The notes under the pieces: model-generated | Databases searched by the model: none | What the model was told of the DNA's origin: nothing | What the model saw: only the letters and a program-made list of their open reading frames with translations | Shown: piece by piece, positions 45,110-52,949 of the stretch | Layout of the letters: each line of letters opens with the position of its first letter | How positions within the stretch are numbered: position 1 is the first letter of the stretch | Made by a program: the position numbers and the translations under genes | NCBI RefSeq assembly: GCF_015624485.1 | Contig: NZ_CP061378.1 | Coordinates: 5,642,001-5,706,000, forward strand | DNA: 64,000 bases | Reading direction: 5' to 3' | Source: Bradyrhizobium genosp. L | Lineage (GTDB): Bacteria; Pseudomonadota; Alphaproteobacteria; Rhizobiales; Xanthobacteraceae

Positions 45110-45609
45110 ACCGCCTGCCCGACCAGTTCCACGCCAACCTGCGCCTCGTCTTCGTCGGCACCGCGGCGAGCACGCGCTCGGCAGCCGTCCGGCATTATTA
45201 CGCCCATCCCGGCAACCGCTTCTGGCGCGCGCTGCACGAGGCGGGTATCACGCCGCGGCGCTACCGGCCGGATGAATTTGCCGCACTGCTCGCGCTGGGC
45301 ATCGGCTTCACCGATCTCTCCAAGACCGGCGCCGGGATGGATCACGAGATCGCACGGCACACATTCGATGTGATCGGCTTCAGGGCGAAGATCGAGAGCT
45401 GGCGGCCGCACACCATCGCCTTCACCAGCAAGAAGGCGGCGAGCCTGTTCTATCGGCGGCCGACCAGCGCGATCGCGCTCGGCCGGCAGCCGCCGATGCG
45501 CGGCTTTCCCGAGGTGTTCGTGCTGCCGTCGCCGTCGGGCGCAGCGTCCGGGCATTGGACGTTGCAGCCGTGGCGCGAGCTCGCGGAATGGATCAAGATC
45601 GGATCGTAG
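45106..45609 (+). CDS. Uracil-DNA-glycosylase-superfamily (mismatch-type) DNA glycosylase with a non-canonical start
   Basis: The conserved frame reads DQFHANLRLVFVGTAASTRS and then HYYAHPGNRFWRALHEAG, IGFTDLSKTGAGMDHEI, and near the end VLPSPSGAASGHW. These are the two active-site blocks of the MUG/hypoxanthine-type glycosylases, which remove uracil, hypoxanthine or mismatched bases from DNA. No ATG, GTG or TTG occurs in frame between the upstream stop at 44944 and the internal ATG at 45337, which would delete the first active-site block. An AAGGAG lies eight bases before ATA at 45106, overlapping the previous stop, so ATA is the best start guess; CTG 45115 is possible. Alternatively it is a decayed pseudogene. 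Confidence 0.7.
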   Translation: MDRLPDQFHANLRLVFVGTAASTRSAAVRHYYAHPGNRFWRALHEAGITPRRYRPDEFAALLALGIGFTDLSKTGAGMDHEIARHTFDVIGFRAKIESWRPHTIAFTSKKAASLFYRRPTSAIALGRQPPMRGFPEVFVLPSPSGAASGHWTLQPWRELAEWIKIGS

Positions 45610-45621
45610 GAAACGTACTCT

Positions 45622-45735
45622 CCCCGTCATTCCGGGGCGCGCCGCTTGGCGCGAGCCCGGAATCCATCAAGCCGCAGAGTTAGTGGATGAATGGATTCCG
45701 GGCTCTCGCCAAGTGGCGAGCCCCGGAATGACGGG
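45622..45735. repeat. CCCGTCATTCCGGGG palindromic element
   Basis: CCCGTCATTCCGGGG pairs with CCCCGGAATGACGGG at the ends, and GAGCCCGGAATCCAT pairs with ATGGATTCCGGGCTC inside. A related copy is at 47289-47399. Confidence 0.8.
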
Positions 45736-45753
45736 ATGGCACGAGGCACCGCG

Positions 45754-46188
45754 CTACTGCTTCAACGTGATCGCAAGCCCGCTGAGGTCGACATTGGCCA
45801 TCAGTCCGACCTGCTTGCCGCCCAGTTCCAGCACTGCGCCGTTCGGGTTGGTCAGCAGGATGCCGCGCACGCCGGCGCCGAGCGCAACGCCCATGCCGGC
45901 CGCGGCGTAGACGCCCTCGATGTCCTGCGCCCGGCGGATGTTGCGGACCCGGCCCTGCAACGTGGTCTGCGAGCCGCCGAACACCAGGCCATAATCGAGG
46001 CCGCCGGCCGTCAGCCCATAGGTCTTGTCATGGAAGGTCAGGACCCCCTTGCCGATCGAGCCGCCGAAGATCCAGCCGCCCTTGAAGATGACGAGCGTCA
46101 CCACTCCGTCCTCGGCCCGGGCGGCGGACGGTCCGGCGAGCAACGCCAGCGCGAGCAGCACGGCGCGGGCGGCGGTTGGCAATCTCAT
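45754..46188 (-). CDS. Secreted hypothetical protein, possibly EipA/Ysc84-like
   Basis: A 144-residue protein from ATG 46188 with a signal peptide (ARAVLLALALLAGPSAARA). The mature part has repeated Gly-rich beta strands: FKGGWIFGGSIGKGVLTFHDKTYGLTAGGLDYGLVFGGSQTTLQGRV and GMGVALGAGVRGILLTNPNGAVLELGG. This resembles small outer-envelope proteins such as DUF1134/EipA or SYLF, though I am not certain of either. It is followed by the palindromic element on the downstream side. Confidence 0.55.
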   Translation of the reverse strand: MRLPTAARAVLLALALLAGPSAARAEDGVVTLVIFKGGWIFGGSIGKGVLTFHDKTYGLTAGGLDYGLVFGGSQTTLQGRVRNIRRAQDIEGVYAAAGMGVALGAGVRGILLTNPNGAVLELGGKQVGLMANVDLSGLAITLKQ

Positions 46189-46282
46189 GGGGTGTTCTCC
46201 GAACGAAGTGAGAGGCGGGTCGATTCGCGCCAATCTAGCCGGGGCGCGGCAGCATTGAAATGACCGCAGGGTCACACGTCCT

Positions 46283-46768
46283 TCACGATAATGATCGCAG
46301 CACCGGCTGATACGCCGTCAGGTTGGCGTCATAATCACTTTCCCACGGGAAACGCCCCGCGCCGTCGGGCCAGATCATTTGCAGGATCGGAAACGGCCGC
46401 CTCGTGGTGCCGTAGAACCATAGCGCCGTTCCGAAATAGGGTCGGTAAGCGCTTCCGGGTATCCGGGCGAAGCTGAGCCGGCGGTCGATCAACAGATCAT
46501 CGCAGACGTCGCCGTCTGCATAGAGTCGGCCGGCGGCTGCGCGAGCCCGGACCTCGTTGATGACATTGGCCGCATCGCGCCGATCGAGCCCAAAGATCGC
46601 GAGCTCGGCCTGGCCGTAATTGAGATAGAGCCCGACCGAGAACGCGTATTCCGGCGCGCTCCCGTCGGAGAGGACCTGCACGATGTGACATCCGTGGGTG
46701 CGAACGTCGTGGAGAATTCTTTCATCGGCCGGGTCTTCGGCTGGCGGCCATTGAAACTGGTCCTGCAT
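46283..46768 (-). CDS. DUF4262 family protein
   Basis: A 161-residue soluble protein. It fits DUF4262: HDVRTHGCHIVQVLSDGSAPEYAFSVGLYLNYGQAELAIFGLDRRDAANVINEV, then FPILQMIWPDGAGRFPWE near the C-terminus. The family occurs widely in bacteria and may act on stress or toxin-like targets, but no activity is proven. It diverges from the RidA gene with about 100 bases between starts. Confidence 0.8.
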   Translation of the reverse strand: MQDQFQWPPAEDPADERILHDVRTHGCHIVQVLSDGSAPEYAFSVGLYLNYGQAELAIFGLDRRDAANVINEVRARAAAGRLYADGDVCDDLLIDRRLSFARIPGSAYRPYFGTALWFYGTTRRPFPILQMIWPDGAGRFPWESDYDANLTAYQPVLRSLS

Positions 46769-46870
46769 CGGCGTGCCCTCACGGAAGACGCATCAGCGTA
46801 GTCGGTAACTTTGGCCTTTTGCAATGGATGCGCTAGCCTTCCCCCGTACACGGGCCATGGAGACATCCCC

Positions 46871-47254
46871 ATGTCGATCAAGCACATCCCGCCTCCACCC
46901 GGCGTCAAGGCGCCGCCGCTCTCGTTCGGCGCCCGCGTCGGCGATCTGTTGTTCATCTCCGGCATTCCCGGCTTCGATGCCCATGGCGGACTGCCCGACG
47001 GCTTCGAGGTGCAGTTCGCCAATGTCGTCACCAATTTCAGGCGCGTGCTCGACGAAGGCGGCGCCACGATGCGCGACCTCGTCAAGGTCAACGTGCTGCT
47101 GACCCGCGCAGCCGATGTCGCCTCGATGAACAGGCTCTATGCGGAAGCGTTCGGCCCGGCGCCCTATCCCGCGCGCACCACCTGCGTGGTGGTGGCGCTG
47201 CCCGATCCGAAGATGCTGATCGAGATCGAAGGCGTGGCAGCGGTGAAGGGGTGA
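46871..47254 (+). CDS. RidA-family protein
   Basis: A 127-residue protein from ATG 46871. The RidA/YjgF core is SFGARVGDLLFISGIPGFDAHGGLPD, FANVVTNFRRVLDEGGATMRDLVKVNVLLTRAADVASMNRLYAEAFG and PYPARTTCVVVALPDPKMLIEIEGVA. The conserved Arg in ARTTC normally binds the substrate carboxylate. Members hydrolyse reactive 2-imino acids. It is a single-gene unit as far as can be seen. Confidence 0.9.
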   Translation: MSIKHIPPPPGVKAPPLSFGARVGDLLFISGIPGFDAHGGLPDGFEVQFANVVTNFRRVLDEGGATMRDLVKVNVLLTRAADVASMNRLYAEAFGPAPYPARTTCVVVALPDPKMLIEIEGVAAVKG

Positions 47255-47288
47255 TGCCTCTCGCCCGCATTCCGGCGTCGGGTTTCCC

Positions 47289-47399
47289 CCTCGTCTTTCC
47301 GGGGCATGCGAAGCATGAGCCCGGAATCCATGGCGCCGCAGATTTTGCGGACGAATGGATTCCGGGCTCTCGCTACGCGAGTCCCGGAATGACGAAAGA
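47289..47399. repeat. Second copy of the CCGGAAT palindromic element
   Basis: TCGTCTTTCCGGGG at the left and CCCGGAATGACGA at the right pair imperfectly, and GAGCCCGGAATCCAT/ATGGATTCCGGGCTC is the same inner pair as in 45622-45735. Confidence 0.75.
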
Positions 47400-47484
47400 A
47401 AGAGCTGCGCGAGCGACTTCGTTTTTTCGTAATTATCTCTTGACTCGTACCCCAACTCAGCGGTTTAATGTCGGCGTCTCACCC

Positions 47485-47830
47485 GATCGAGGGGCGCTGC
47501 GCATCGTCTGGAGTGTTGCGGTGAGATGCGGTGGACGCCAAACGTGTCAGTGACGACAGCACGTGAGGCGGACGGCGAAGTCGTGCAGGCCTGACGTCCT
47601 AGTGGCAGATGTCCCTCGCAAGACGCGCAAGCGTCTTGTCGAGCGCGGTGACACAAAAGCCCAGTCTCGCCGGGGCGAGCACGTATAAGCCGTAACCCAT
47701 CGCGCAGGGAAAGCCGGGTTGTTCCCGGTTACACCTGTGGTCCTACTCCCGTGCTTTTTGTTGCACGGGACCCATGGGTGCAATCGGCACCCGGCTTTCC
47801 CTGCGCCCTCTGATCGAAGAGTGGCGAAAC
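47485..47830. repeat. Large structured repeat with an 18-bp perfect hairpin
   Basis: At 47702-47806 arms GCGCAGGGAAAGCCGGGT and ACCCGGCTTTCCCTGCGC pair perfectly, with an inner CCCGTGC/GCACGGG stem. Upstream AAGACGC/GCGTCTT hairpins and the CGATCGAGGGGCGC start suggest a longer element whose right end lies near CTGATCGAAGAGTGGC. Elements of this kind are frequent in Bradyrhizobium genomes (from memory). No protein is encoded, and it could be a structured RNA or a mobile-element relic. Confidence 0.7.
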
Positions 47831-47891
47831 GAACAGCAAGACTCGGACAAATCATGTCGCGAGAGCGCGAAACTATATCCTCAGCCCCGCT

Positions 47892-47993
47892 GTCATCGCC
47901 CGGTTTAACCGGGCGACCCAGTACGCCGCGGCCCATCGGCTCAAGCACGACTGCCTCTGGAATACTGGGTCACCCGCATGCGCGGGTGACGAC
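47892..47993. repeat. GTCATCGCCCGG palindromic element
   Basis: Outer GTCATCGCCCGGTT and AACCGGGCGAC pair locally, and GGGTCACCCGC/GCGGGTGACGAC close the right end; TACTGGGT also pairs with ACCCAGTA. It is another dispersed repeat. Confidence 0.6.
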
Positions 47994-48031
47994 ACCGCGG
48001 CGGTGGTTGGTGAATCGAGAACGACCCCCAG

Positions 48032-48155
48032 CGTCGTCCTGGCGAAAGCCAGGACCCATTACCCCAACTATCAATTGTTGCGTGACGCCGGGGCCACGAT
48101 CCCGGTCACAACGAAGTCCAGTGGTTATGGGTCATGGCTTTCGCCAGGACGACGA
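48032..48155. repeat. CGTCGTCCTGGCG palindromic element
   Basis: CGTCGTCCTGGCGAAAGCCA pairs with TGGCTTTCGCCAGGACGACG at the ends. It is of the same family as 38066-38182 in the thiamine operon, and TGGGTCATGG/CCAGGACCCAT lie just inside. Confidence 0.75.
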
Positions 48156-48189
48156 GGCGGAGAGCGGCGTGCGCGACTATTCCGATGCA

Positions 48190-48951
48190 CTAAAACAACG
48201 ACCCTTGCCCATCATCCTCCGGCGCAGGCGTCTTGCGCGGTGCCGGCTTCTTGGCCGGCGCGGCTTCTTCCGCCGCGATCTCTTCGGCCGTCATCGGCAG
48301 CGTGAGTTGCGCATCGTCATTGGCAAAGGCATTCACCCGCGTCGTCACCTGGTGCCAGGCGAACTCGCCGACATCGGGGCCCTTCAGCAGCGGCATCACC
48401 TCGTCGGCATCGTCATTGCGGCAATCGAGCCAGCGCGCGAAGTCGTCGGGGCTGACAGTCACCGGCACGCGATGATGCAATTGCGCAAGATCGCGGCTTG
48501 CCGGCGCGGTGACGATGGCGACCGTGTCCTGCTCCTCGCCGTTCGGGCCCATCCAGGTCTCGGCCAGCGCGGCGAAGGCGATCGGATGGCCATCGCGGCG
48601 GTGGATGAAGAACGGGCGCTTGCGGCCTCCGGCATCCTGCCATTCGTAATAGCCATCGGCCGGGATCAGCGCGCGGCGGCGCCGGATCGCGTTCTTGAAG
48701 GCGTGCTTCTCCCGCACCGTCTCGGCGCGGGCGTTGATCAGGAGCGAGAAGGTGCGGGGCTCCTTGACCCAGGACGGGATCAGGCCCCAGCGCATCAGCT
48801 GGAAATGCCGGCCGCCATTCTGCAACAGCACTACCGGGATCGGCTGGGTCGGCGCAACATTATACCGCGGCGGGAAATTCGGCTGCTCGATATAGCCGAA
48901 CATTTCCCGCAAGGCCGCCGGCGGCGACGTGATCACAAAACGTCCGCACAT
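48190..48951 (-). CDS. SOS-response-associated peptidase (SRAP/YedK-HMCES family)
   Basis: A 253-residue protein. Catalytic Cys2 follows the initiator in MCGRFVITSPP. NVAPTQPIPVVL, MRWGLIPSWVKEPRTFSLLINARAET, PADGYYEWQDAGGRKRPFFIH and LHHRVPVTV are the family blocks, giving Glu and His of the active site. It cross-links covalently to abasic sites in single-stranded DNA. The last 30 residues are an Ala/Pro/Lys-rich tail. I see no convincing LexA box in the short upstream region. Confidence 0.93.
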   Translation of the reverse strand: MCGRFVITSPPAALREMFGYIEQPNFPPRYNVAPTQPIPVVLLQNGGRHFQLMRWGLIPSWVKEPRTFSLLINARAETVREKHAFKNAIRRRRALIPADGYYEWQDAGGRKRPFFIHRRDGHPIAFAALAETWMGPNGEEQDTVAIVTAPASRDLAQLHHRVPVTVSPDDFARWLDCRNDDADEVMPLLKGPDVGEFAWHQVTTRVNAFANDDAQLTLPMTAEEIAAEEAAPAKKPAPRKTPAPEDDGQGSLF

Positions 48952-49013
48952 ATCCCGTCCAGAATGGTATCCGTTTATTCCGCTTTAACTCCAGCCGTTA
49001 AAGAGTGCATCAG

Positions 49014-49514
49014 ATGACCTCAACGGCCGCCATAGCGGGCTCCTCCCCGCGACCGACGTATCCCGACGAGGCGCGGGCTGCGCAGTTGCGCGCCGCCAAC
49101 ATCAATCCCCGCACCGGGCTTGCGACCGACTACCTCAATCACTTCAACGAAGCCATCATGCTGCTGGAGATGATCCCGGACATCCCGGAATGCGCCAGCG
49201 ATTTCCTCGAATGGCGCCCGCTGACCTATGCCGAGCACTTCATCGCTTCCAATTTCCGCGCCCGCGACCTCGCCATCGAGGCCTACCAGACCGCGGACGC
49301 CGGGATCCGGACCGAATTCGATGCGCTCACCGACAACATGACGCGAATCCTGTCCGAGGTCGGCGTCGCGATGCGCCAGTTGCAGCAGGACCGGAGCCGG
49401 GTCCAACTCGCCGAGCAGGCCATCGTCTGGGTCAAGCCGCTGGTGATGCAGACCGCCGGCGTCATCAATGGCGCCGCCGAGGCCGATGTCGACAGCATCA
49501 TGGCGAGCGCCTGA
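49014..49514 (+). CDS. Hypothetical protein
   Basis: A 166-residue protein from ATG 49014; a GTG at 49005 is an alternative. The sequence is mostly helical: LNHFNEAIMLLEMIPDIPECASDFLEWRPLTYAEHFIASNFRARDLAIEAYQTADAGIRTEFDALTDNMTRILSEV. A conserved-looking DFLEWRPLTYAEHF stretch is the most distinctive part. No signal peptide. It is followed by NUDIX, a small exported protein and HAD genes on the same strand, possibly one transcript. Confidence 0.7.
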   Translation: MTSTAAIAGSSPRPTYPDEARAAQLRAANINPRTGLATDYLNHFNEAIMLLEMIPDIPECASDFLEWRPLTYAEHFIASNFRARDLAIEAYQTADAGIRTEFDALTDNMTRILSEVGVAMRQLQQDRSRVQLAEQAIVWVKPLVMQTAGVINGAAEADVDSIMASA

Positions 49515-49535
49515 TTTGTCGGGCATGATGACGCC

Positions 49536-49955
49536 GTGATTTCTCCCGACCCCGCAATCCGTCCCCAGCTCGCCGTCTCCGGCGTGATCTTTCGTGACGG
49601 CAAGGCGCTCTTGGTCCGCCGCGCCCGCTCCCCCGGCAAGGGCTTCTATTCACTGCCCGGAGGCCGGGTCGAATTCGGCGAATCCCTGCACACCGCCCTG
49701 CATCGCGAGGTCGACGAGGAGACCGGCTTGCGGATCGAGATCGTGGCCCTGGCCGGCTGGCGCGAGGTGCTGCCGAGCGGTCCGGGCAGCGGGCATTACC
49801 TGATCATGTCGTTCGCGGCGCGCTGGACGTCCCGAGAACCGGTGCTCAACGATGAGCACGACGATTTCAAATGGCTGGCGCCGGAGGCGATCGGCGACCT
49901 CAAGGTCACCGGCGGCCTCCATGAGGTCATTGCCGCGGCCCGGAGGCTGGTTTGA
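49536..49955 (+). CDS. NUDIX hydrolase
   Basis: A 139-residue enzyme with GTG start at 49536; nearby ATGs at 49525 and 49528 are out of frame. The NUDIX box is complete: GGRVEFGESLHTALHREVDEETGL. The preceding VSGVIFRDGKALLVRRARSPGKGFYSLPGG is typical of mutator MutT/ADP-ribose subgroups. It hydrolyses a nucleoside diphosphate derivative; substrate unspecified. It is compact, unlike the tailed NUDIX at 4.1-5.0 kb. Confidence 0.9.
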   Translation: MISPDPAIRPQLAVSGVIFRDGKALLVRRARSPGKGFYSLPGGRVEFGESLHTALHREVDEETGLRIEIVALAGWREVLPSGPGSGHYLIMSFAARWTSREPVLNDEHDDFKWLAPEAIGDLKVTGGLHEVIAAARRLV

Positions 49956-50029
49956 GGGGGATTTGGGCGCTCCCCCGCCTTGCCTCGGGCGCATTGCGGG
50001 GGCATACCACGGCCATTCCGGAACCCCTG

Positions 50030-50407
50030 ATGCGTCAAGCTTTTCTCGCCATTTTGATCCTTGCGTCGGCAGCCCTCGCCGCGCCCGCCCGCGCCCAGGA
50101 CGCGCCGGCGCCGTTCGATGGCGACCTGCAGCGGCTGGCCGAGATCCTCGGCACCCTGCACTATCTGCGCGGCATCTGCGGCTCCAATGAGGGCGCCAAA
50201 TGGCGCAACGAGATGCAGGCGCTGATCGACGCCGAGACCCCCTCCGGCGACCGCCGCGCCCGCATGATCGCCGGCTTCAACCGCGGCTATAACGGCTTCC
50301 AGCAGACCTACCGGACCTGCACCCCGGCCGCCGTGGTCGCGATCCGCCGCTACATCGAGGAGGGCTCGAAGATCTCCCGCGACCTGACGGCCCGCTATGC
50401 CAACTGA
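50030..50407 (+). CDS. TIGR02301 family secreted protein
   Basis: A 125-residue protein from ATG 50030 with a signal peptide (MRQAFLAILILASAALAAPARA). The mature region LQRLAEILGTLHYLRGICGSNEGAKWRNEMQALIDAETPSGDRRARMIAGFNRGYNGFQQTYRTCTPAA matches the alphaproteobacterial TIGR02301 family, with two cysteines. Function unknown, periplasmic. It overlaps the HAD gene by 11 bases. Confidence 0.8.
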   Translation: MRQAFLAILILASAALAAPARAQDAPAPFDGDLQRLAEILGTLHYLRGICGSNEGAKWRNEMQALIDAETPSGDRRARMIAGFNRGYNGFQQTYRTCTPAAVVAIRRYIEEGSKISRDLTARYAN

Positions 50408-51053
50408 GCCGGTGCTCTTCTTCGACCTCGACGGCACGCTGACCGATCCGAAGCCCGGCATCACCGGCTCGATCCAGTATGCGCTGGCAAAGCTCGGCCG
50501 GACCGTTCCGTCGCAGGACGAGCTCACCTGGTGCATCGGGCCCCCCTTGAGGGCGAGCTTCGTGGCGCTGCTCGGCGGCGAGGACTATGCCGACCGCGCG
50601 ATCGAGCTCTACCGCGAGCGGTTCGGCGATGTCGGGCTGTTCGAGAACGCGGTCTATCCAGACATCGCCGAGGTGCTGGCCACGTTGCGGCAGGGACCAC
50701 GCCGGATGTTCGTCGCGACCTCGAAGCCGCATGTGTTCGCGACACGGATCGTCGCGCATTTCGGATTGAGCGGTTATTTCGACCATGTGTTCGGCTCCGA
50801 GCTCGACGGCACCCGCGTCAACAAGGTCGACCTGCTCGCCTATGCGCTGCGACAGACCGGGGTCGATCCGGCGCGGGCCGTGATGATCGGCGACCGCAGC
50901 CATGACGTGCTCGGCGCGACGAAGAACGGCATCCGCGCGGTCGGCGTCACCTATGGCTACGGCACGGCCGAGGAATTGCGCGAGGCCGGCGCCAGCCATC
51001 TCTGCGGCTCGCCGCGCGCGGTGCTGGAGCATATCCACAACTCAAGCGATTGA
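50397..51053 (+). CDS. HAD-superfamily hydrolase (phosphoglycolate-phosphatase-like)
   Basis: A 218-residue enzyme. HAD motif I is FFDLDGTLTD with D10 and D12; motif II is FVATSKPHVFA; motif IV is MIGDRSHDVLGA. The cap domain between motifs I and II is helical as in the phosphoglycolate phosphatase group. It overlaps the TIGR02301 gene, so they are probably co-translated. Substrate could be phosphoglycolate or another small phosphate ester. Confidence 0.9.
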   Translation: MPTEPVLFFDLDGTLTDPKPGITGSIQYALAKLGRTVPSQDELTWCIGPPLRASFVALLGGEDYADRAIELYRERFGDVGLFENAVYPDIAEVLATLRQGPRRMFVATSKPHVFATRIVAHFGLSGYFDHVFGSELDGTRVNKVDLLAYALRQTGVDPARAVMIGDRSHDVLGATKNGIRAVGVTYGYGTAEELREAGASHLCGSPRAVLEHIHNSSD

Positions 51054-51209
51054 TGCGCGCAAGATATCCGGATTTCCCGTTTAAATGCCCAAGGGCCCGT
51101 TAACCTTTCTTAAAGATATGGCTAGGCGGACCCGGCATGCGTGGTAAATCTCAGATGCGTCCCGCCGTGGTTCGCTTCCGAACCGCGTGTCCCATTTTGA
51201 TGAAGTTTC

Positions 51210-51479
51210 ATGCGCCATCCAGCGATCTTTCCGATTCACCACGACGATCCGCGGCCCGATCACGAGCAAAAGCAGGCAGCGTTAGGCTACCTCAATCAGG
51301 CCTGGGCCGAGGCGCGGCTCGATGGCGTCGACGGCGACTGCCTGGCGCAGGCGAGCCTGTTTGCGGCGCTGGCCGAACTGGTCTCGACCTATGGCGAGGA
51401 CGCAGTGGCGAAGTTCACCGAAGGTTTTGCCGCGCGCGTGCGCAACGGCGAGTTCTCGCTGGCGCTGGCGCGGCAATAA
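51210..51479 (+). CDS. Small conserved hypothetical protein
   Basis: An 89-residue protein from ATG 51210. It is acidic and helical: HEQKQAALGYLNQAWAEARLDGVDGDCLAQASLFAALAELVSTYGEDAVAKFTEGFAARVRNGEFSL. No signal peptide or known motif. It converges on the amidohydrolase with a gap of six bases. Its regular helix pattern supports it as real. Confidence 0.65.
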   Translation: MRHPAIFPIHHDDPRPDHEQKQAALGYLNQAWAEARLDGVDGDCLAQASLFAALAELVSTYGEDAVAKFTEGFAARVRNGEFSLALARQ

Positions 51480-51485
51480 AATCCA

Positions 51486-52820
51486 CTACGGCTTCAGCGT
51501 CTCGAGGAAGCGGACCGGCTCGCCGGTCGACGGCGTCGCGAGTTCGCCCTGCCACATCACCCGCTTGCCGCGCACGAAGGTGCCGACCGGCCAGCCCTGC
51601 ACCTTTACGCCGTCATAAGGCGTCCACCCCGCGCGCGAGGCGACCCACCGGTTGGTGATGGTCTCGCTGCGCTTGAGATCGACCACGGTGAAGTCGGCGT
51701 CGTAGCCCGCCGCGATGCGGCCCTTGCGGGCGATGTTGAACAGACGCGCAGGACCCGCGCTGGTGAGATCGACGAATCGCGCCAGCGACAGCCGGCCGGC
51801 GTTGACGTGGTCGAGCATCAGCGGCACCAGCGTCTGCACCCCGGTCATGCCCGAGGGCGAGGCCGGATAGGTCTTGGCCTTCTCCTCCAGCGTATGCGGG
51901 GCGTGGTCGGAGCCGAGCACGTCGATGATGCCCTGCTCGATGCCGTACCAGATGCCGGCACGATGATCGGCCGAACGCACCGGCGGGTTCATCTGCGCCA
52001 GCGTGCCGAGCCGCTCATAGCATTCCGGCGCGGCCATCGTCAGGTGATGCGGCGTCGCCTCGCAGGAGGCGACATCCTTGTGGTCGCGCAGATAGAGAAT
52101 CTCTTCCTTGGTCGAGATGTGCAATACGTGAATGCGCTTGCCGGTCTCGCGCGCGAGATTGACCAGCCGTTCGGTCGCCATCAGCGCGGCGGCCTCGTCG
52201 CGCCACACCGGATGCGAGCGTGGATCGCCCTCGATGCGCAGCGGCTTGCGCTCGTTGAGGCGGTATTCGTCCTCGGCGTGGAACGCGGCGCGGCGCCGGA
52301 TCACCTGAAAGATCCGCCGCAGGCTCTCGTCATCCTCGACCAAAAGCGCGCCGGTGGAGGAGCCGATGAACACCTTGACGCCGGCGCAGCCCGGCGCGCG
52401 CTCGAGCTCCGGCAGGTCCTGCACATTCTCGCGGGTGCCGCCGATGAAGAAGGCGAAATCGCAGTGCATGCGGTGGTGGCCGCGCCTGATCTTGTCGGTG
52501 AACGCCTCTTCGGTGACGGTCAGCGGATTGGTATTCGGCATCTCGAACACCGCGGTGACGCCGCCCATCACGGCGCTGCGCGAGCCGGTCTCGAGGTCTT
52601 CCTTCTGCGTCAACCCGGGCTCGCGGAAATGCACCTGGGTGTCCATCACGCCGGGCAGGATATGCAGCCCCTTGCAGTCGATCACCTCGCCGGCCGCGGC
52701 CTGGCCGAGCGAGCCGATCGCGGCGATGCGGCCGTTGACCACGCCGATATCGCGGATGCCCTCGCCGTCCTGATTGACCACGGTGCTGGATTTGAGAATG
52801 GTGTCAAAATGCTGATTCAT
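51486..52820 (-). CDS. Dihydroorotase-like cyclic amidohydrolase with altered HxH motif
   Basis: A 444-residue amidohydrolase with the usual barrel signatures: GLHILPGVMDTQVHFREPGL, carboxylated lysine K149 in GVKVFIGSSTG, H181, H234 in HVLHISTKEE, and D305 in VLGSDHAPHTLEEK. The first metal-ligand pair normally reads HxH; here it is Q62-V-H64, so one histidine is replaced. This variant (TQVHFREPG) is shared by a group of rhizobial and pseudomonad proteins (from memory) annotated as dihydroorotase. It may be a second, specialised copy. It diverges from ygfZ with about 130 bases between starts. Confidence 0.85.
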   Translation of the reverse strand: MNQHFDTILKSSTVVNQDGEGIRDIGVVNGRIAAIGSLGQAAAGEVIDCKGLHILPGVMDTQVHFREPGLTQKEDLETGSRSAVMGGVTAVFEMPNTNPLTVTEEAFTDKIRRGHHRMHCDFAFFIGGTRENVQDLPELERAPGCAGVKVFIGSSTGALLVEDDESLRRIFQVIRRRAAFHAEDEYRLNERKPLRIEGDPRSHPVWRDEAAALMATERLVNLARETGKRIHVLHISTKEEILYLRDHKDVASCEATPHHLTMAAPECYERLGTLAQMNPPVRSADHRAGIWYGIEQGIIDVLGSDHAPHTLEEKAKTYPASPSGMTGVQTLVPLMLDHVNAGRLSLARFVDLTSAGPARLFNIARKGRIAAGYDADFTVVDLKRSETITNRWVASRAGWTPYDGVKVQGWPVGTFVRGKRVMWQGELATPSTGEPVRFLETLKP

Positions 52821-52949
52821 CGGTCCTCGGCGCCCGCTTTGTGCTGTCGCGCGGGCCTTGTTCGGCGCACTCTAGCGCCTTAGCTTGGCAGGGGATATCC
52901 GCGGCCGTCGCGTTTCCCAAGGAACTTGAAAAAAGAGCCAATTTTGCGA

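Noticed and set aside
45337..45609. Short start of the DNA glycosylase at its internal ATG
   Set aside because: It would remove the GTAASTRS active-site block and the conserved HYYAHPGNRFW region, so the upstream non-canonical start is favoured.
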